From contig NZ_JTEV01000012.1 of assembly GCF_000786105.1 (NCBI RefSeq), positions 109,631 through 173,630 on the forward strand: a DNA stretch of 64,000 nt, written 5' to 3'. The DNA comes from Bdellovibrio sp. ArHS (GTDB lineage: Bacteria > Bdellovibrionota > Bdellovibrionia > Bdellovibrionales > Bdellovibrionaceae). The position numbers and the translations under genes were made by a program. Shown here one piece after another: positions 50,204 through 59,816 of this stretch; the first letter of the stretch is position 1, and every line of letters begins with the position of its first letter. The notes beneath the pieces were generated by a model that had not been told where the DNA came from, made no database searches, and worked only from the letters and a program-made list of their open reading frames with translations.

Positions 50204-51501
50204 GTTGCCTGTTCCTTTCTTCGTTTCTCTTTTTGTTCTTTCAGAAGTTTTTCTTTCCACCACTGAGTCAAACGATTCAAAATCATTTCGTCGCGATCAA
50301 AATAGGTTCCCCATGAATAATGAGGCCATTCTTCCGGACTGCTCAAATGCAGGTTGCTATAAAGCACCTTCCCGCGACGCGAGCTTTGTTTGTCGCCGAA
50401 AACCGGGAAACGTGAAGCCCCCAGCTGTGCATAGGTATAATAATACTCTTGCGGGAAATTCAGAATCTGAGGATCCGACAACGACATTCTTGCCAACAAC
50501 AGGTCACGCATCCGATCACTGCGAACGGTCAGATATTCTTTGTTGAATCTTTGCACCGTCGGTATACGCATCCACACATCGAACTGATCCGCCAAGGTGG
50601 TTCTTTGCAGAATCAACATATTTTCATGCGTCCAGGGCGACTGCAAATCATTCATCACCAAAGTGTGAGAAGGAAGATGGTCTCTTTCAAAACAAGGTTG
50701 CAGTGCTACACGGTAACGAACCCAGCACCACTCTGGCTCCAGCGAGCCTTCCGGGAAGAAGTATTTCCCCAGACGTTCATTCAAGAAATAGGTCTCTTCA
50801 CTGGTTAAAAGCCATACCACCTGCTCAAGTCGGAAGATCCCCTGTTTTTCACCCGAGATCTCAAACCCCGTGATGGATTTGCCGCCGCCGAAGGAAACGT
50901 CGACGATCTGTTGCGGACGTATAACTTCCACGCCTTTGGCGCTCAACCACTCCAAGGATTTCTCTAAACCATTGCGCGTAGCCTGACGAACTAAAAAGGA
51001 TGAAAACAGAGGCAGGTTTTCGCCGCGGGTGGCTCCTTGCGCATTGGGCATATAGGTCGTTCCTGCCCATTGATGAGATAGATGCAGCAGCCAACTCTGG
51101 TCGAAGTTAAAAGCCTCCAGATTTTTATACAGAGCTTTGCTGTTTTTTGAAGACAGCAAAAAGTCCTTGATGTGCGGGGATAGAGACGACTTTTCAATTT
51201 TGAATTTAGTCAAAGGCCCTTTGCATTCAAACGGCCCGTCCTTCAACCATATCGTAAAACCGTTGGGCACTTCGGCGAAGTGATCGTCGGAATACAGACG
51301 CTCCATTTGTGACTCAGAAATTCTTTCGGTGCGAAAAAAACCAAAAGGTCCTTCCACATCTTCAGAAGGCCACACACCCAGTTTTGTGGAAACGTCGACA
51401 AGAGTGGTTTTGATACCCTCTTTCGCCAAAGCTGCTGCCAACCAATGACCGCGCCCAAAGGCCGAAACCAAGATGACAGGACTTCCCAATTCCATCGACA
51501 C
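50200..51501 (-). CDS. Predicted dinucleotide-binding protein, unknown
   Basis: 433 residues. The N-terminus (PVILVSAFGRGHWLAAALAK) resembles an FAD/NAD-binding Rossmann start with GxGxxx, followed by TTLVDVS. The rest has no motif I know; the C-terminus is lysine-rich. GTG at 51501 or ATG at 51495 can start it (AGGAG upstream). Its stop overlaps purB as GTGA, so it heads the purB-ldcA operon. It may be an oxidoreductase, but key residues cannot be named. Confidence 0.5.
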   Translation of the reverse strand: MSMELGSPVILVSAFGRGHWLAAALAKEGIKTTLVDVSTKLGVWPSEDVEGPFGFFRTERISESQMERLYSDDHFAEVPNGFTIWLKDGPFECKGPLTKFKIEKSSLSPHIKDFLLSSKNSKALYKNLEAFNFDQSWLLHLSHQWAGTTYMPNAQGATRGENLPLFSSFLVRQATRNGLEKSLEWLSAKGVEVIRPQQIVDVSFGGGKSITGFEISGEKQGIFRLEQVVWLLTSEETYFLNERLGKYFFPEGSLEPEWCWVRYRVALQPCFERDHLPSHTLVMNDLQSPWTHENMLILQRTTLADQFDVWMRIPTVQRFNKEYLTVRSDRMRDLLLARMSLSDPQILNFPQEYYYTYAQLGASRFPVFGDKQSSRRGKVLYSNLHLSSPEEWPHYSWGTYFDRDEMILNRLTQWWKEKLLKEQKEKRRKEQAT

Positions 51502-51656
51502 AAAACTCCTCGAAATAGTCTGTAAATTGTCTTAATGATTAGAAAATCAGGCGTTCGCAAAGTCAAAGGTGCGCACTGCATCCAAAGTCCCCGAAGGGCC
51601 TTTTTCTTGAGATTTCAATCGCCCGGCCATAGACTTCTCTGAATCCGGAGGTCCCT

Positions 51657-52211
51657 ATGCGTTTTCTGACTCTTGTTTGCCTGTTTTTTCTTTCCCCGTG
51701 GGTTCACGCGACGCAAACACCGGGTGATTTTTTTGAGCTTTCAGCCAATAGTATTTCAGGCAAAAAAGTGAATTTTTCGACTTACCGAGGTAAGGTGGTG
51801 CTCGTGGTTAACACCGCTTCTCAGTGCGGCTTCACACCTCAGCTCAAAGAACTCGAAGACATGTACAAAAAATACGCAGATCGTGGCTTCGTCGTCCTGG
51901 CCTTTCCTTCGAACGACTTTAAGCAAGAAAAAGCCGACAACACCGAAGTTCAAAAATTCGCCGAAAAAGAATACGGCATCACCTTTCCTCTTTTTGAAAA
52001 AGCGCCCGTGAGTGGTGACGACAAACAACCGGTTTATAAATTCCTGACAGAGAAAAAGCCGGGCCTTTTGTTTAAAGACGTCAGTTGGAACTTCGAAAAA
52101 TTTTTGATCAACCGTCGCGGTCAAGTGGTTGAGCGCTGGAGTTCGATCACAAAGCCCTCTTCAGACAGCCTCACCAAAGCCGTCGAAAAAGCCTTGGCCG
52201 AGCCCCTTTAA
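51657..52211 (+). CDS. Exported glutathione peroxidase-like protein
   Basis: 184 residues with a signal peptide to about residue 19, then a thioredoxin-fold peroxidase: NTASQCGFTPQ (Cys57 in place of selenocysteine), AFPSNDF, and a C-terminal WNFEKFLINRRG with the conserved Trp/Asn. Exported forms protect the envelope from peroxides. GGAGGT precedes the ATG. A hairpin follows the stop. Confidence 0.9.
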   Translation: MRFLTLVCLFFLSPWVHATQTPGDFFELSANSISGKKVNFSTYRGKVVLVVNTASQCGFTPQLKELEDMYKKYADRGFVVLAFPSNDFKQEKADNTEVQKFAEKEYGITFPLFEKAPVSGDDKQPVYKFLTEKKPGLLFKDVSWNFEKFLINRRGQVVERWSSITKPSSDSLTKAVEKALAEPL

Positions 52212-52286
52212 ATTCGACAAAAAACCAGTGATTTCACAGGCTCGGCGAAAAATTATGATGCATCCGTTTCAGATTGAGACAAAGCG

Positions 52287-52302
52287 CGAAGTCTGGACTT
52301 CG
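52287..52302 (+). terminator. Hairpin before U-rich tract, probable gpx terminator
   Basis: CGAAG (52287-52291) pairs with CTTCG (52298-52302), loop TCTGGA, followed by TTTTGATACTTTTTTTT. It lies about 75 bases after the peroxidase stop, ahead of the next promoter. Short stem, so moderate confidence. Confidence 0.5.
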
Positions 52303-52317
52303 TTTTGATACTTTTTT

Positions 52318-52347
52318 TTGAAGTTTTACCCCCTTTTATTCGATAAT
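52318..52347 (+). promoter_or_regulatory. Promoter candidate of the outer-membrane protein gene
   Basis: TTGAAG (52318-52323) and GATAAT (52342-52347) are spaced 18 bases, close to sigma-70 consensus. Start of transcription would be near 52354, only about a dozen bases before the GTG start, so the short leader would barely hold the GAGGGGG site. The fit is plausible but unproved. Confidence 0.4.
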
Positions 52348-52365
52348 ATTCAGAGGGGGACCTTT

Positions 52366-53133
52366 GTGAAAACCGCATCCACTTTTCAGCTTATACTTCT
52401 GGCTTTCCTATTGGGCACTTTCGCAGCGCCTTCACTGGCACTCGCCCAATCGGATCACAAATCCTATCTTCTTTCTCAGGTCGACCCCGACGAAGCTTAC
52501 GATCCCTTCACCGACTATAGTGAATTTGATGAAGAGTCCGACGAAGAGGCGGATATCAACTTTTTCCGCAACGGTCGCTTCTTTACGATTGGCCTCGCCG
52601 GGGGTTATCGCGGTTTTACGGGTAACTTTGCCGATGCTTATGAGGCCGCGCCGACTTTTGGAATTTTCTTAAGCTACTTCTTTGATTTGCGCTTAGCAAT
52701 GACGTTGGGTTTTCAAACGGGTGATCACGCCGTTAAGTTCACAGTGAACAATCAATCGCAAACCTATACCGGGAACGTGTCAATCACCTCTGTCAACGTG
52801 GACTTGAAGTATTACCTAAATACTCAGAACGTGACCCGTGGTCTGGCTGATTTGAATCCTTATATTCTTGGCGGCTTGGCGCAATTCTATCGCACCTATA
52901 CGATTGCGGGCCTGGATGGATTTTCCCGAGACTCAACGATGGGTTTTGATTTAGGTGCCGGTCTAGAAATTCCTTTAATGCGAAAGAAAGCTTATCTGGG
53001 AATCCAAGGGACTTATCACTACGTGAATTTTAGCGACGAGAATAAGTCTTATGTGGATGGGTCCGAGAAGCTGGATAAAAATTTGACCGGAGACTTTTAC
53101 AACTTCCTTTTCATCTTAGGGATGAACTTCTAA
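52366..53133 (+). CDS. Outer-membrane beta-barrel-like protein
   Basis: 255 residues from GTG at 52366 (GAGGGGGACC upstream). Signal peptide (AFLLGTFAAPSLALA), then an acidic linker (DEESDEEAD), then alternating beta strands such as FFTIGLAGGYRGFTG, FGIFLSYFFDLRLAMTLGFQ, ISTSVNV-like strands and a final FYNFLFILGMNF ending in phenylalanine. That ending is typical of outer-membrane barrels. About eight strands. Function unknown; its 3' end overlaps the transporter gene by 18 bases, convergently. Confidence 0.75.
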   Translation: MKTASTFQLILLAFLLGTFAAPSLALAQSDHKSYLLSQVDPDEAYDPFTDYSEFDEESDEEADINFFRNGRFFTIGLAGGYRGFTGNFADAYEAAPTFGIFLSYFFDLRLAMTLGFQTGDHAVKFTVNNQSQTYTGNVSITSVNVDLKYYLNTQNVTRGLADLNPYILGGLAQFYRTYTIAGLDGFSRDSTMGFDLGAGLEIPLMRKKAYLGIQGTYHYVNFSDENKSYVDGSEKLDKNLTGDFYNFLFILGMNF

Positions 53134-54489
53134 GAAGACGCCTATTGTTTGCAGCAAAAGCCCTAGAATAATGACTCCTGGGGCTGCCCAACGCAACGTA
53201 AAGCTCCAATGCGGATACATGCTATAAGAAACGAACTTGTCTTTGTCGACAAAACTCAGTTCTTTTTCTTTTTCTGTTGTTCCTAAATTATAGGCAACCA
53301 AAACACTCAAAGCAATCACCGGAAGCGCCCAGTTGATTAACAACGAATCCAAAGACTCAATCACCGATCTACCAGCCACTCGCACATTTTTAAAAACAGA
53401 ACTTGAAAGAGCCGGAAGCAAGGTCAGCACCAGCGCCACCAAGCCGGAATACCACGTGGCCTTACCTCGCCCCATCGTCTTCTGAGCATCCACCCAGTTA
53501 GAAACAACGACCTCTAAAAGACCAATGCTGGCGTTTAACGCCGCCATATAAAGACAGGCAAAAAAAGCCAGTCCGAAAAGTGTTCCACCACGAATTCCCA
53601 AAAGATAGCGCGGCAAAACCTCAAACATCAAAGCGGGGTCTGTCAAAGGAACATTGGTCGCCTGAAAGGCGACGGGAAAGATCATCACAACGGCAATCAG
53701 CGAAATCGCCGTATCCACCAACGTCACCCGAAAACCCGCCGTCGGCGCATGGTCTTCTTCGCGCATATAAGAACCGAACGTCACCATGGTACCAAAACCA
53801 ACCGACAGAGTGAAAAACACATGTCCCAGAGCGTGATTCAAAGAGGCCCACGTCAATTTTGAAAAGTCAGGATAAAACAGAAAACGCAAAACTTCTGGTG
53901 TCGAAGGCAACGAGAACGAGCGCATCACCAGAACAAAAACCAAAATCGCAAAAAGGGGCATCGTGTAGCTGATGAATTTTTCAAGCCCCTCTTGCACACC
54001 TTTCACCACAACCACAACGGTAATCAGCAAATGCGCACTTGCCAGCATAAGTTGCAGCCAGCCATTGGACATTAGCGCCGCCAAATTGGTTTTCGCCGTC
54101 ACCATCTCTGGCGGACTGAAAAGAGAGATCAGGAACTGGGTCATAAAGTGCAGCACCCAGCCGCTGATAACCGCATAGTACGACAGCACAACGATGCTTA
54201 AGATCACCGCCAGGCGCCCCGCCCAACGAAACCCCTTGCCAGCTTTTTGTCCCAACTGTTGAGTTGCAACAATCACGGATCGACGGCTGTTTTTCCCCAT
54301 CATCAGCTCTGCAATCAACATCGGAGCGCCAATTGCTAAAGACATGAAAACATAGATCAAGATAAAAGCGCCGCCACCGTTTTCACCCACCACGTAGGGA
54401 AAACGCCAAAGATTTCCCAGACCACAGGCGGAACCAATGGCCAAAAGATAAAATCCAAAGCGTGTTCGCCACGAGCCGCGTTTCATCAT
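53116..54489 (-). CDS. NSS-family sodium:amino-acid symporter
   Basis: 457 residues, about 12 membrane spans. The first span carries the family marker GFYLLAIGSACGLGNLWRFP with unwound sodium/substrate site, and NGGGAFILIYV follows. Length is typical of bacterial LeuT-type proteins. It would import amino acids with sodium. The ATG overlaps the der stop as TAATG, making it the last gene of the rnc/era/der operon. Substrate unknown. Confidence 0.92.
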   Translation of the reverse strand: MMKRGSWRTRFGFYLLAIGSACGLGNLWRFPYVVGENGGGAFILIYVFMSLAIGAPMLIAELMMGKNSRRSVIVATQQLGQKAGKGFRWAGRLAVILSIVVLSYYAVISGWVLHFMTQFLISLFSPPEMVTAKTNLAALMSNGWLQLMLASAHLLITVVVVVKGVQEGLEKFISYTMPLFAILVFVLVMRSFSLPSTPEVLRFLFYPDFSKLTWASLNHALGHVFFTLSVGFGTMVTFGSYMREEDHAPTAGFRVTLVDTAISLIAVVMIFPVAFQATNVPLTDPALMFEVLPRYLLGIRGGTLFGLAFFACLYMAALNASIGLLEVVVSNWVDAQKTMGRGKATWYSGLVALVLTLLPALSSSVFKNVRVAGRSVIESLDSLLINWALPVIALSVLVAYNLGTTEKEKELSFVDKDKFVSYSMYPHWSFTLRWAAPGVIILGLLLQTIGVFLEVHP

Positions 54490-55829
54490 TACTCGCTACC
54501 TCGACGAGACTTCATACAGAAGATGCGAATCGGCATCCCATGCAAATTCCAACGCTCTTTGATGTTTTTAATCAAGAAGCGACGATAAGAATTTGTCACA
54601 CCGTCAGGATGATTGGCAAACGCAATAAAGGCCGGAGGACGTTGATACGTCTGAGTCAAATAGTAGAACTTCACGTTCGTCGTTCCCCACACTGGCGCCG
54701 GCGCTTTGCGAATTGTCTCAAAGAAGAAGTCATTCAGTTCCGACGTCGGCACACGGAAATTCATTTGATCAGAAACTTTTTCGATCATCTCAAAAAGATC
54801 GCCGATACCCTGTTCCGTTTTCGCACTTGTGAACACCACGTGAACATCTTTAAAGAAGTGGAACACGCGTTCTACTTGTTCGCGGAAGGTCTTGCGATAT
54901 TCAGGAACTTCTTTACCGCCCAAGTCAGATTTATTGGCAACCAGGATCACACCTTTATGATCTTCCAGGATCGCCTGCATGATTCTCGCATCCTGATCCG
55001 TGGGACCAAGGGTGCCGTCCACCATCAACAAGACGATGTCTGCGCGACGAATGGCTTCCTGAGATTTGAAAGCGGAAATAATTTCGAGCCCCTCTTCCCG
55101 CTTGGCGGATTTACGCAGACCCGCCGTATCCACCAAGGTGTACTTTCGTCCGTTAAAGATGAAAGGGGAATCGACCGAGTCGATGGTTGTTCCCGCGACG
55201 TCTGAAACGATCATACGTTTTGCACCCAAAATACAGTTGCAGATGGAACTTTTGCCCACGTTCGGTTTACCAACGATGGCGATATTCATCCCCTCTTTAA
55301 GCGTTCCAGGATTTTCCGGAATCTGCTTAGTCACCCATTCCAGGATGTCGGAAAGGCCGCGACGTTGTTCGAAGGACGCCGAGATAATATCGACGCCGAA
55401 CTCATAGAAATCAGCCTTGGCGATTTCTTCTTCGGTTACTTTATCAACCTTGTTGATCACCAGCAGAAAGGGTTTTCCCGTCTGTTTGGCGACACGGATA
55501 ATATCGCGGTCTTCGGGAACCAATCCCGCCCGGCCATCCATCACGGCAATAATCAGATCCACGGAATGCAAAAATTCAGTCACTTGCTCACGGATCAACT
55601 TCGAGAAAATATCGCCCGCCTCAGTGATACCTCCGGTATCAATCAAGTCGAATTGTTTTCCCCAGATATCCACAGGCTCAATGATAATATCACGAGTCAC
55701 ACCGGCCTGGTCTTTCACGACGGCTTTGCGAGTCTCGGTAATAATATTAAACAAGGTTGATTTTCCTACATTCGGGCGGCCGATAATGGCCACCTTGGGC
55801 GCAAACTCAGTTTTCAGATTTGGTTGCAT
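54489..55829 (-). CDS. der: Ribosome-assembly GTPase Der (EngA)
   Basis: 446 residues with two GTPase domains in tandem. First: GRPNVGKST (17-25), DTGG, NKVD. Second: GKPNVGKSS, DTAGL, NKSD. A C-terminal KH-like domain with PAFIAFANHPDGVTNSYRRF and KNIKERWNLHGMPIRI completes it. Der matures the 50S subunit. It overlaps era by 23 bases. Confidence 0.97.
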   Translation of the reverse strand: MQPNLKTEFAPKVAIIGRPNVGKSTLFNIITETRKAVVKDQAGVTRDIIIEPVDIWGKQFDLIDTGGITEAGDIFSKLIREQVTEFLHSVDLIIAVMDGRAGLVPEDRDIIRVAKQTGKPFLLVINKVDKVTEEEIAKADFYEFGVDIISASFEQRRGLSDILEWVTKQIPENPGTLKEGMNIAIVGKPNVGKSSICNCILGAKRMIVSDVAGTTIDSVDSPFIFNGRKYTLVDTAGLRKSAKREEGLEIISAFKSQEAIRRADIVLLMVDGTLGPTDQDARIMQAILEDHKGVILVANKSDLGGKEVPEYRKTFREQVERVFHFFKDVHVVFTSAKTEQGIGDLFEMIEKVSDQMNFRVPTSELNDFFFETIRKAPAPVWGTTNVKFYYLTQTYQRPPAFIAFANHPDGVTNSYRRFLIKNIKERWNLHGMPIRIFCMKSRRGSE

Positions 55830-56718
55830 AACCCAGCTCCTTCATCATTCTTTTGTTCTCAAACCACTCAGGCTTCGCGATGACTTGAAGGTCGAGGAAT
55901 ATTTTTTCACCCATTAGTTTTTCAATTTCTTTACGAGCATCCATGCCGATTTGCTTGATCACCTTGGCTTCTTTACCAATGACGATTGCTTTGTGGCTGT
56001 CTTTGGAAACGATGATCTCGGCAAAGATCTTCGGAACGGGTTCAGCACTTTCATCAAATTTTATGATACGCACAGCAAGCGAATACGGAATCTCCTGATG
56101 CAAAGACTCAAAACACTTTTCACGGATGATCTCTGCCGCCATTTCACGCACGTTTTCATTTGTGAAAAGCTCGACATCATAAAGTGGCGCCGGTGTTTCA
56201 GGCAGAAGTTCTAAGAACTCAATCAGCATAGCCTCACGCTCTTCCTGATCGTTCAAAGAATCCTTAACGGAAACAGACATCGCCTTTCCGCCGCGATCTT
56301 CAATCATTTTTTTCAGAATCAGGACGCGATGAGCTTTTTCTTCGATATCCGCTTTCGTTACGATGCCAATCCAAGGTTTGCCACTTTTCGAAACCAAATC
56401 CAGAATTTTTTCTGCGTCTTCAGGCTTGCCTTCATCGACACTGACGATCGCCAAGAGCGCGTCAGAATCCGCAATAACTTCTTCGGCCTCTTTCGCCAAA
56501 AAATTATTCAGACCTTTATCCGCTTTAATAATACCGGGAGCATCGACAAAAACAATCTGCCCCTGTTCCGTGCTCCAGATACCCAGAATACGACGGCGTG
56601 TCGTTTGCGGTTTTGCTGATACGATAGAGACTTTTTCATCCACAAGGTAGTTCATCAAAGTGCTTTTCCCTGCGTTGGGTTGTCCAATCAATCCCAAAAA
56701 TCCAGCTTTATAACCCAT
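55807..56718 (-). CDS. era: GTPase Era
   Basis: 303 residues. P-loop GQPNAGKST (12-20), DAPG, TKAD, and a C-terminal KH domain with KIFAEIIVSKDSHKAIVIGK. Era binds 16S rRNA in 30S assembly. It follows rnc with one base between stop and start and overlaps der, giving an rnc-era-der arrangement. Confidence 0.96.
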   Translation of the reverse strand: MGYKAGFLGLIGQPNAGKSTLMNYLVDEKVSIVSAKPQTTRRRILGIWSTEQGQIVFVDAPGIIKADKGLNNFLAKEAEEVIADSDALLAIVSVDEGKPEDAEKILDLVSKSGKPWIGIVTKADIEEKAHRVLILKKMIEDRGGKAMSVSVKDSLNDQEEREAMLIEFLELLPETPAPLYDVELFTNENVREMAAEIIREKCFESLHQEIPYSLAVRIIKFDESAEPVPKIFAEIIVSKDSHKAIVIGKEAKVIKQIGMDARKEIEKLMGEKIFLDLQVIAKPEWFENKRMMKELGYATKSEN

Positions 56719-56719
56719 T

Positions 56720-57409
56720 TTAATTTGTCTCCTTATACTTCATTTCCAGGGCTTGTTTTGCCGCAGATTGCTCTGCATTTTTCTTACTGCGCCCTCGCCC
56801 TTGGGCCCAAACATCTTCTTTAATTTTCACACACACCAAAAACTGTCTGTCATGCGGTGGTCCCTCTTCCGCCAACACCTCGTAGCGAGGCGTTTCTTTG
56901 AGGGACTTTTGCACCAGTTCCTGAAGGCGTGTTTTATAATCTCTTTCAAAATCCTCGGTACCACAGACCTTTTCCGTCAACGTGGTAAACTCACCGCGGA
57001 TAAACTTTTTCACAACCTCAAAACCGCCGTCCAAATACATCGCACCCACGATCGCTTCAAAAGAGGAGGCAATCAAGCGGGGCTTTTGCGCGCCCCCGGT
57101 CATGGTCTCGCCCTTTCCCAGATGCATAAGTTTATTCAGCTCCATATCCAAAGCGAGTTCTGACAAAACTTCTTCGTTGACGATGCTGGCGCGTTTTTTC
57201 GAAAGCCCGCCTTCGGTATCCTCTGGGAATTTCTCAAACAAGAATTCCCCGACCACCAGATCCAAAACGGCGTCGCCAAGGAATTCCAGCTTCTCGTTGT
57301 GTTCCGTCGCATTTTTTAACTCATTGGCGTAACTCTTGTGAGTCAGAGCTCGCTGTAGCAGGGCCGAGTTTTTAAAACTATAACCCAGCCTTTTTTCAAG
57401 ATGTGTCAC
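56720..57409 (-). CDS. rnc: Ribonuclease III
   Basis: 229 residues from GTG at 57409 (GTGA overlap with the mtaB stop). Catalytic signature NEKLEFLGDAVLDL with E42 and D46 region, followed by a C-terminal double-stranded-RNA-binding domain (KTRLQELVQKSLKETPRYEV, GRGRSKKNAEQSAAKQAL). It processes rRNA precursors and structured mRNA. Confidence 0.96.
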   Translation of the reverse strand: MTHLEKRLGYSFKNSALLQRALTHKSYANELKNATEHNEKLEFLGDAVLDLVVGEFLFEKFPEDTEGGLSKKRASIVNEEVLSELALDMELNKLMHLGKGETMTGGAQKPRLIASSFEAIVGAMYLDGGFEVVKKFIRGEFTTLTEKVCGTEDFERDYKTRLQELVQKSLKETPRYEVLAEEGPPHDRQFLVCVKIKEDVWAQGRGRSKKNAEQSAAKQALEMKYKETN

Positions 57410-58749
57410 GGCACCACCTCGCCAATCAAATGACCTTCCATGTGTTGCTTGTTGGAATGATCATAACCAGAAATCTTCACGTCGATTTCTTGTCCTGCCC
57501 AGTGATCAATAAAGCTGTCGGCGCCCAAAATATCCACCGGCCAGTAGTCATGGCTTAGCCCCTGACCACCTTTCGCCGCATTCTTCAGAATCAATACTTT
57601 CTTCACCAACCCGACTTGCGACTTCGCCAAATCCGCGTACCGGGAAAGACTCAAATCACGCAGGCGCGCCGCTCTTTCCGCACGAACATGAGGATAAACG
57701 GAAACATCCATCGCCGCCGCTCGGGTCCCCTGTCTTTCGCTGTAGGGAAAGACGTGAATCTTCGTCCAGGGAAGCTCAGCCAGGGTGTTATAGGTGTCTT
57801 GGAATTGTTCTTCCGTTTCCGTAGGAAAACCGACAATCACATCCATACCGACAAAAGAGTTCGGAACTTTTTTGGCAATCGCGTTGAGCGAATTTCGCAC
57901 ATCCTCTTGCGTGTATTTACGCTTCATATGGAAAAGAACATCAGTATTGGCGCTTTGAATGCTCATGTGAAAATGAGGACACAGGCGCGGATCCTGATAA
58001 AGTTCCAAAAGTCTTTCTGAAACTTCAACAGGTTCTAGGCTCGACAAACGAAAGCGCGGCATTTTCGTACGCGCCAAAAGATTTTCGATTAAATCTTCCA
58101 TCACGTATTTCTTGCCACTGACCTCATCTTCGTAATCCCCGATATGCACGCCAGTGAGGACGACTTCACGCGAACCTTCGGCATAAAGATCATTCACGCG
58201 CTGAACTAGATCAGCGACCGGAATAGAGCGGCTTTTCCCGCGCGCATAGGGAATAATACAGTAAGTGCAAAAGCTATTGCAGCCATCCTGAATCTTTAAA
58301 AAAGTGCGGGTGTGATTCTTCTCGATACCGCCGCCGGCTTCTAAGTCTTCTTTTTTAAAGATATTGGATTTAAAAACCTTCTCGGTCAGTTCGCCGCGAA
58401 AATGTTTATTTAAAAGTTCCGGCAAAGACCCTTTATGAGAATTCGCAACGACCAGATCAGCTCCCGGCAGATTCGAAAATGAGCCGGTATCGACTTGCGC
58501 CGCACACCCCGTAACCACAACTGTGCAGAAAGGATCTTTGACTTTAAGGCGACGAATATAGCGAAGAGCCTCTTTCGTCGCTTCGGCCGTCACCGCGCAG
58601 GTATTCAGGACATGAACGCGCGCCGTCTTTTCACCCGAAATGATCGGAGCAAAACCGTTGGCGTTGAGATTTTTTTGAATCAACCCCGTGTCATAGGTGT
58701 TCACCTTACAACCGAATGTATGAACCTGATACTTTACAGAATGATCCAT
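57406..58749 (-). CDS. mtaB: MtaB-type tRNA methylthiotransferase
   Basis: 447 residues. N-terminal UPF0004 domain with three cysteines ([25 protein letters not shown]). Radical-SAM motif [15 protein letters not shown] follows. Then come [11 protein letters not shown] and a C-terminal TRAM-like tail. The long GCKVN form fits MtaB, which adds methylthio to t6A37 of tRNA, rather than MiaB. Start overlaps mnmA. Confidence 0.9.
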   Translation of the reverse strand: MDHSVKYQVHTFGCKVNTYDTGLIQKNLNANGFAPIISGEKTARVHVLNTCAVTAEATKEALRYIRRLKVKDPFCTVVVTGCAAQVDTGSFSNLPGADLVVANSHKGSLPELLNKHFRGELTEKVFKSNIFKKEDLEAGGGIEKNHTRTFLKIQDGCNSFCTYCIIPYARGKSRSIPVADLVQRVNDLYAEGSREVVLTGVHIGDYEDEVSGKKYVMEDLIENLLARTKMPRFRLSSLEPVEVSERLLELYQDPRLCPHFHMSIQSANTDVLFHMKRKYTQEDVRNSLNAIAKKVPNSFVGMDVIVGFPTETEEQFQDTYNTLAELPWTKIHVFPYSERQGTRAAAMDVSVYPHVRAERAARLRDLSLSRYADLAKSQVGLVKKVLILKNAAKGGQGLSHDYWPVDILGADSFIDHWAGQEIDVKISGYDHSNKQHMEGHLIGEVVP

Positions 58750-59816
58750 CCGCCCCCCACTAACTCTTTGCCACGATAAAACACCGCCGCCTGTCCGGGT
58801 GTTACAGCGCGCTGAGGCTCTTGAAATTTTAATTTATAACCGGTGTCCGTCTTGAAAACCTGAGCCAATGAACCCTTGTGCTGATAGCGGATCTTCACAT
58901 TCATGATTTCGCCATCATGAACTTCGCCTAAAAGCTTCGGCTCTACGACAGTCACTTCGTCAGCATTCAGATGCACTTCATCGCCAACCCAAACGGTATT
59001 GTCGGAAGCCTCGATCTTGATCACAAAAAGTTTTTCGTGATGATCCATCCCCAGGCCTTTGCTTTGGCCGATAGTGAAGTTATGAATGCCCTCGTGAGAA
59101 GCCATCACTTCCCCCGTTGGATATCGTTTGATCACACCTTTTTTGGAGTCCAGGATGCTCTTGTCAACCTGACCCTTGATAAAGTTTTGATAACCTTGAT
59201 TGCCGACAAAACAGATCCCTTGAGAATCCTTCTTTCGGGCGGTCACCAAACCACGACTTTCTGAATAGGCGCGAACCTCGGGCTTTTTCATATCCCCGAC
59301 AGGGAACAAAAGTTTCGGCACTAGTTCTGGATCTATTGTGAAAAGGAAATATGTTTGATCTTTCCAGTCATCCGTCGATGTGTGAATAGACGCTTTACCC
59401 TTTTCGTCATAAACGATTTTTGCGTAGTGCCCGGTTGCGAGATAATCACACTCTAATTCGCGCATCTTCTTGACCAGATGGTCAAATTTTAAATAGGTGT
59501 TGCAGTTCACACAAGGCAGCGGCGTCTGTCCCTCAAGATAAGCTTTAAGAAAAGGATCGATCACCGCCGCGCGAAACTTCGCCTCGCAATTAAGAACGTA
59601 AAATGGAATTCCCAGACGATCGGCCACGGCCCGCGCGTCATCCACATCGATGCTGGAACAACAAGTGCCATTACCCTCTTCGATATCGCAAGTGGAGTAA
59701 TCCCAAACTTGCATTGTTGCCCCAATAACCTCATACCCCTGTTCGACCAAGAGCGCAGCCGCGGCAGAACTGTCCACGCCTCCGCTCATAGCAACAAGGA
59801 CCCTTCCCTTAGACAT
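58734..59816 (-). CDS. mnmA: tRNA 2-thiouridylase MnmA
   Basis: 360 residues. PP-loop SGGVDSS (11-17), the CVNCN segment with catalytic Cys about 102, GHYAKI, a second Cys in [14 protein letters not shown], and a C-terminal beta-barrel with [10 protein letters not shown]. It thiolates U34 of tRNA for Lys, Glu and Gln using sulfur from a desulfurase. Its ATG overlaps the desulfurase stop by eight bases, so the sulfur donor and acceptor are coupled. Confidence 0.96.
   Translation of the reverse strand: MSKGRVLVAMSGGVDSSAAAALLVEQGYEVIGATMQVWDYSTCDIEEGNGTCCSSIDVDDARAVADRLGIPFYVLNCEAKFRAAVIDPFLKAYLEGQTPLPCVNCNTYLKFDHLVKKMRELECDYLATGHYAKIVYDEKGKASIHTSTDDWKDQTYFLFTIDPELVPKLLFPVGDMKKPEVRAYSESRGLVTARKKDSQGICFVGNQGYQNFIKGQVDKSILDSKKGVIKRYPTGEVMASHEGIHNFTIGQSKGLGMDHHEKLFVIKIEASDNTVWVGDEVHLNADEVTVVEPKLLGEVHDGEIMNVKIRYQHKGSLAQVFKTDTGYKLKFQEPQRAVTPGQAAVFYRGKELVGGGWIIL

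Noticed and set aside
54462..55205. Long plus-strand open frame (247 codons) opposite der
   Set aside because: It is antisense to a certain GTPase gene, has no ribosome site or recognisable protein features, and arises from the low stop frequency opposite this coding frame.
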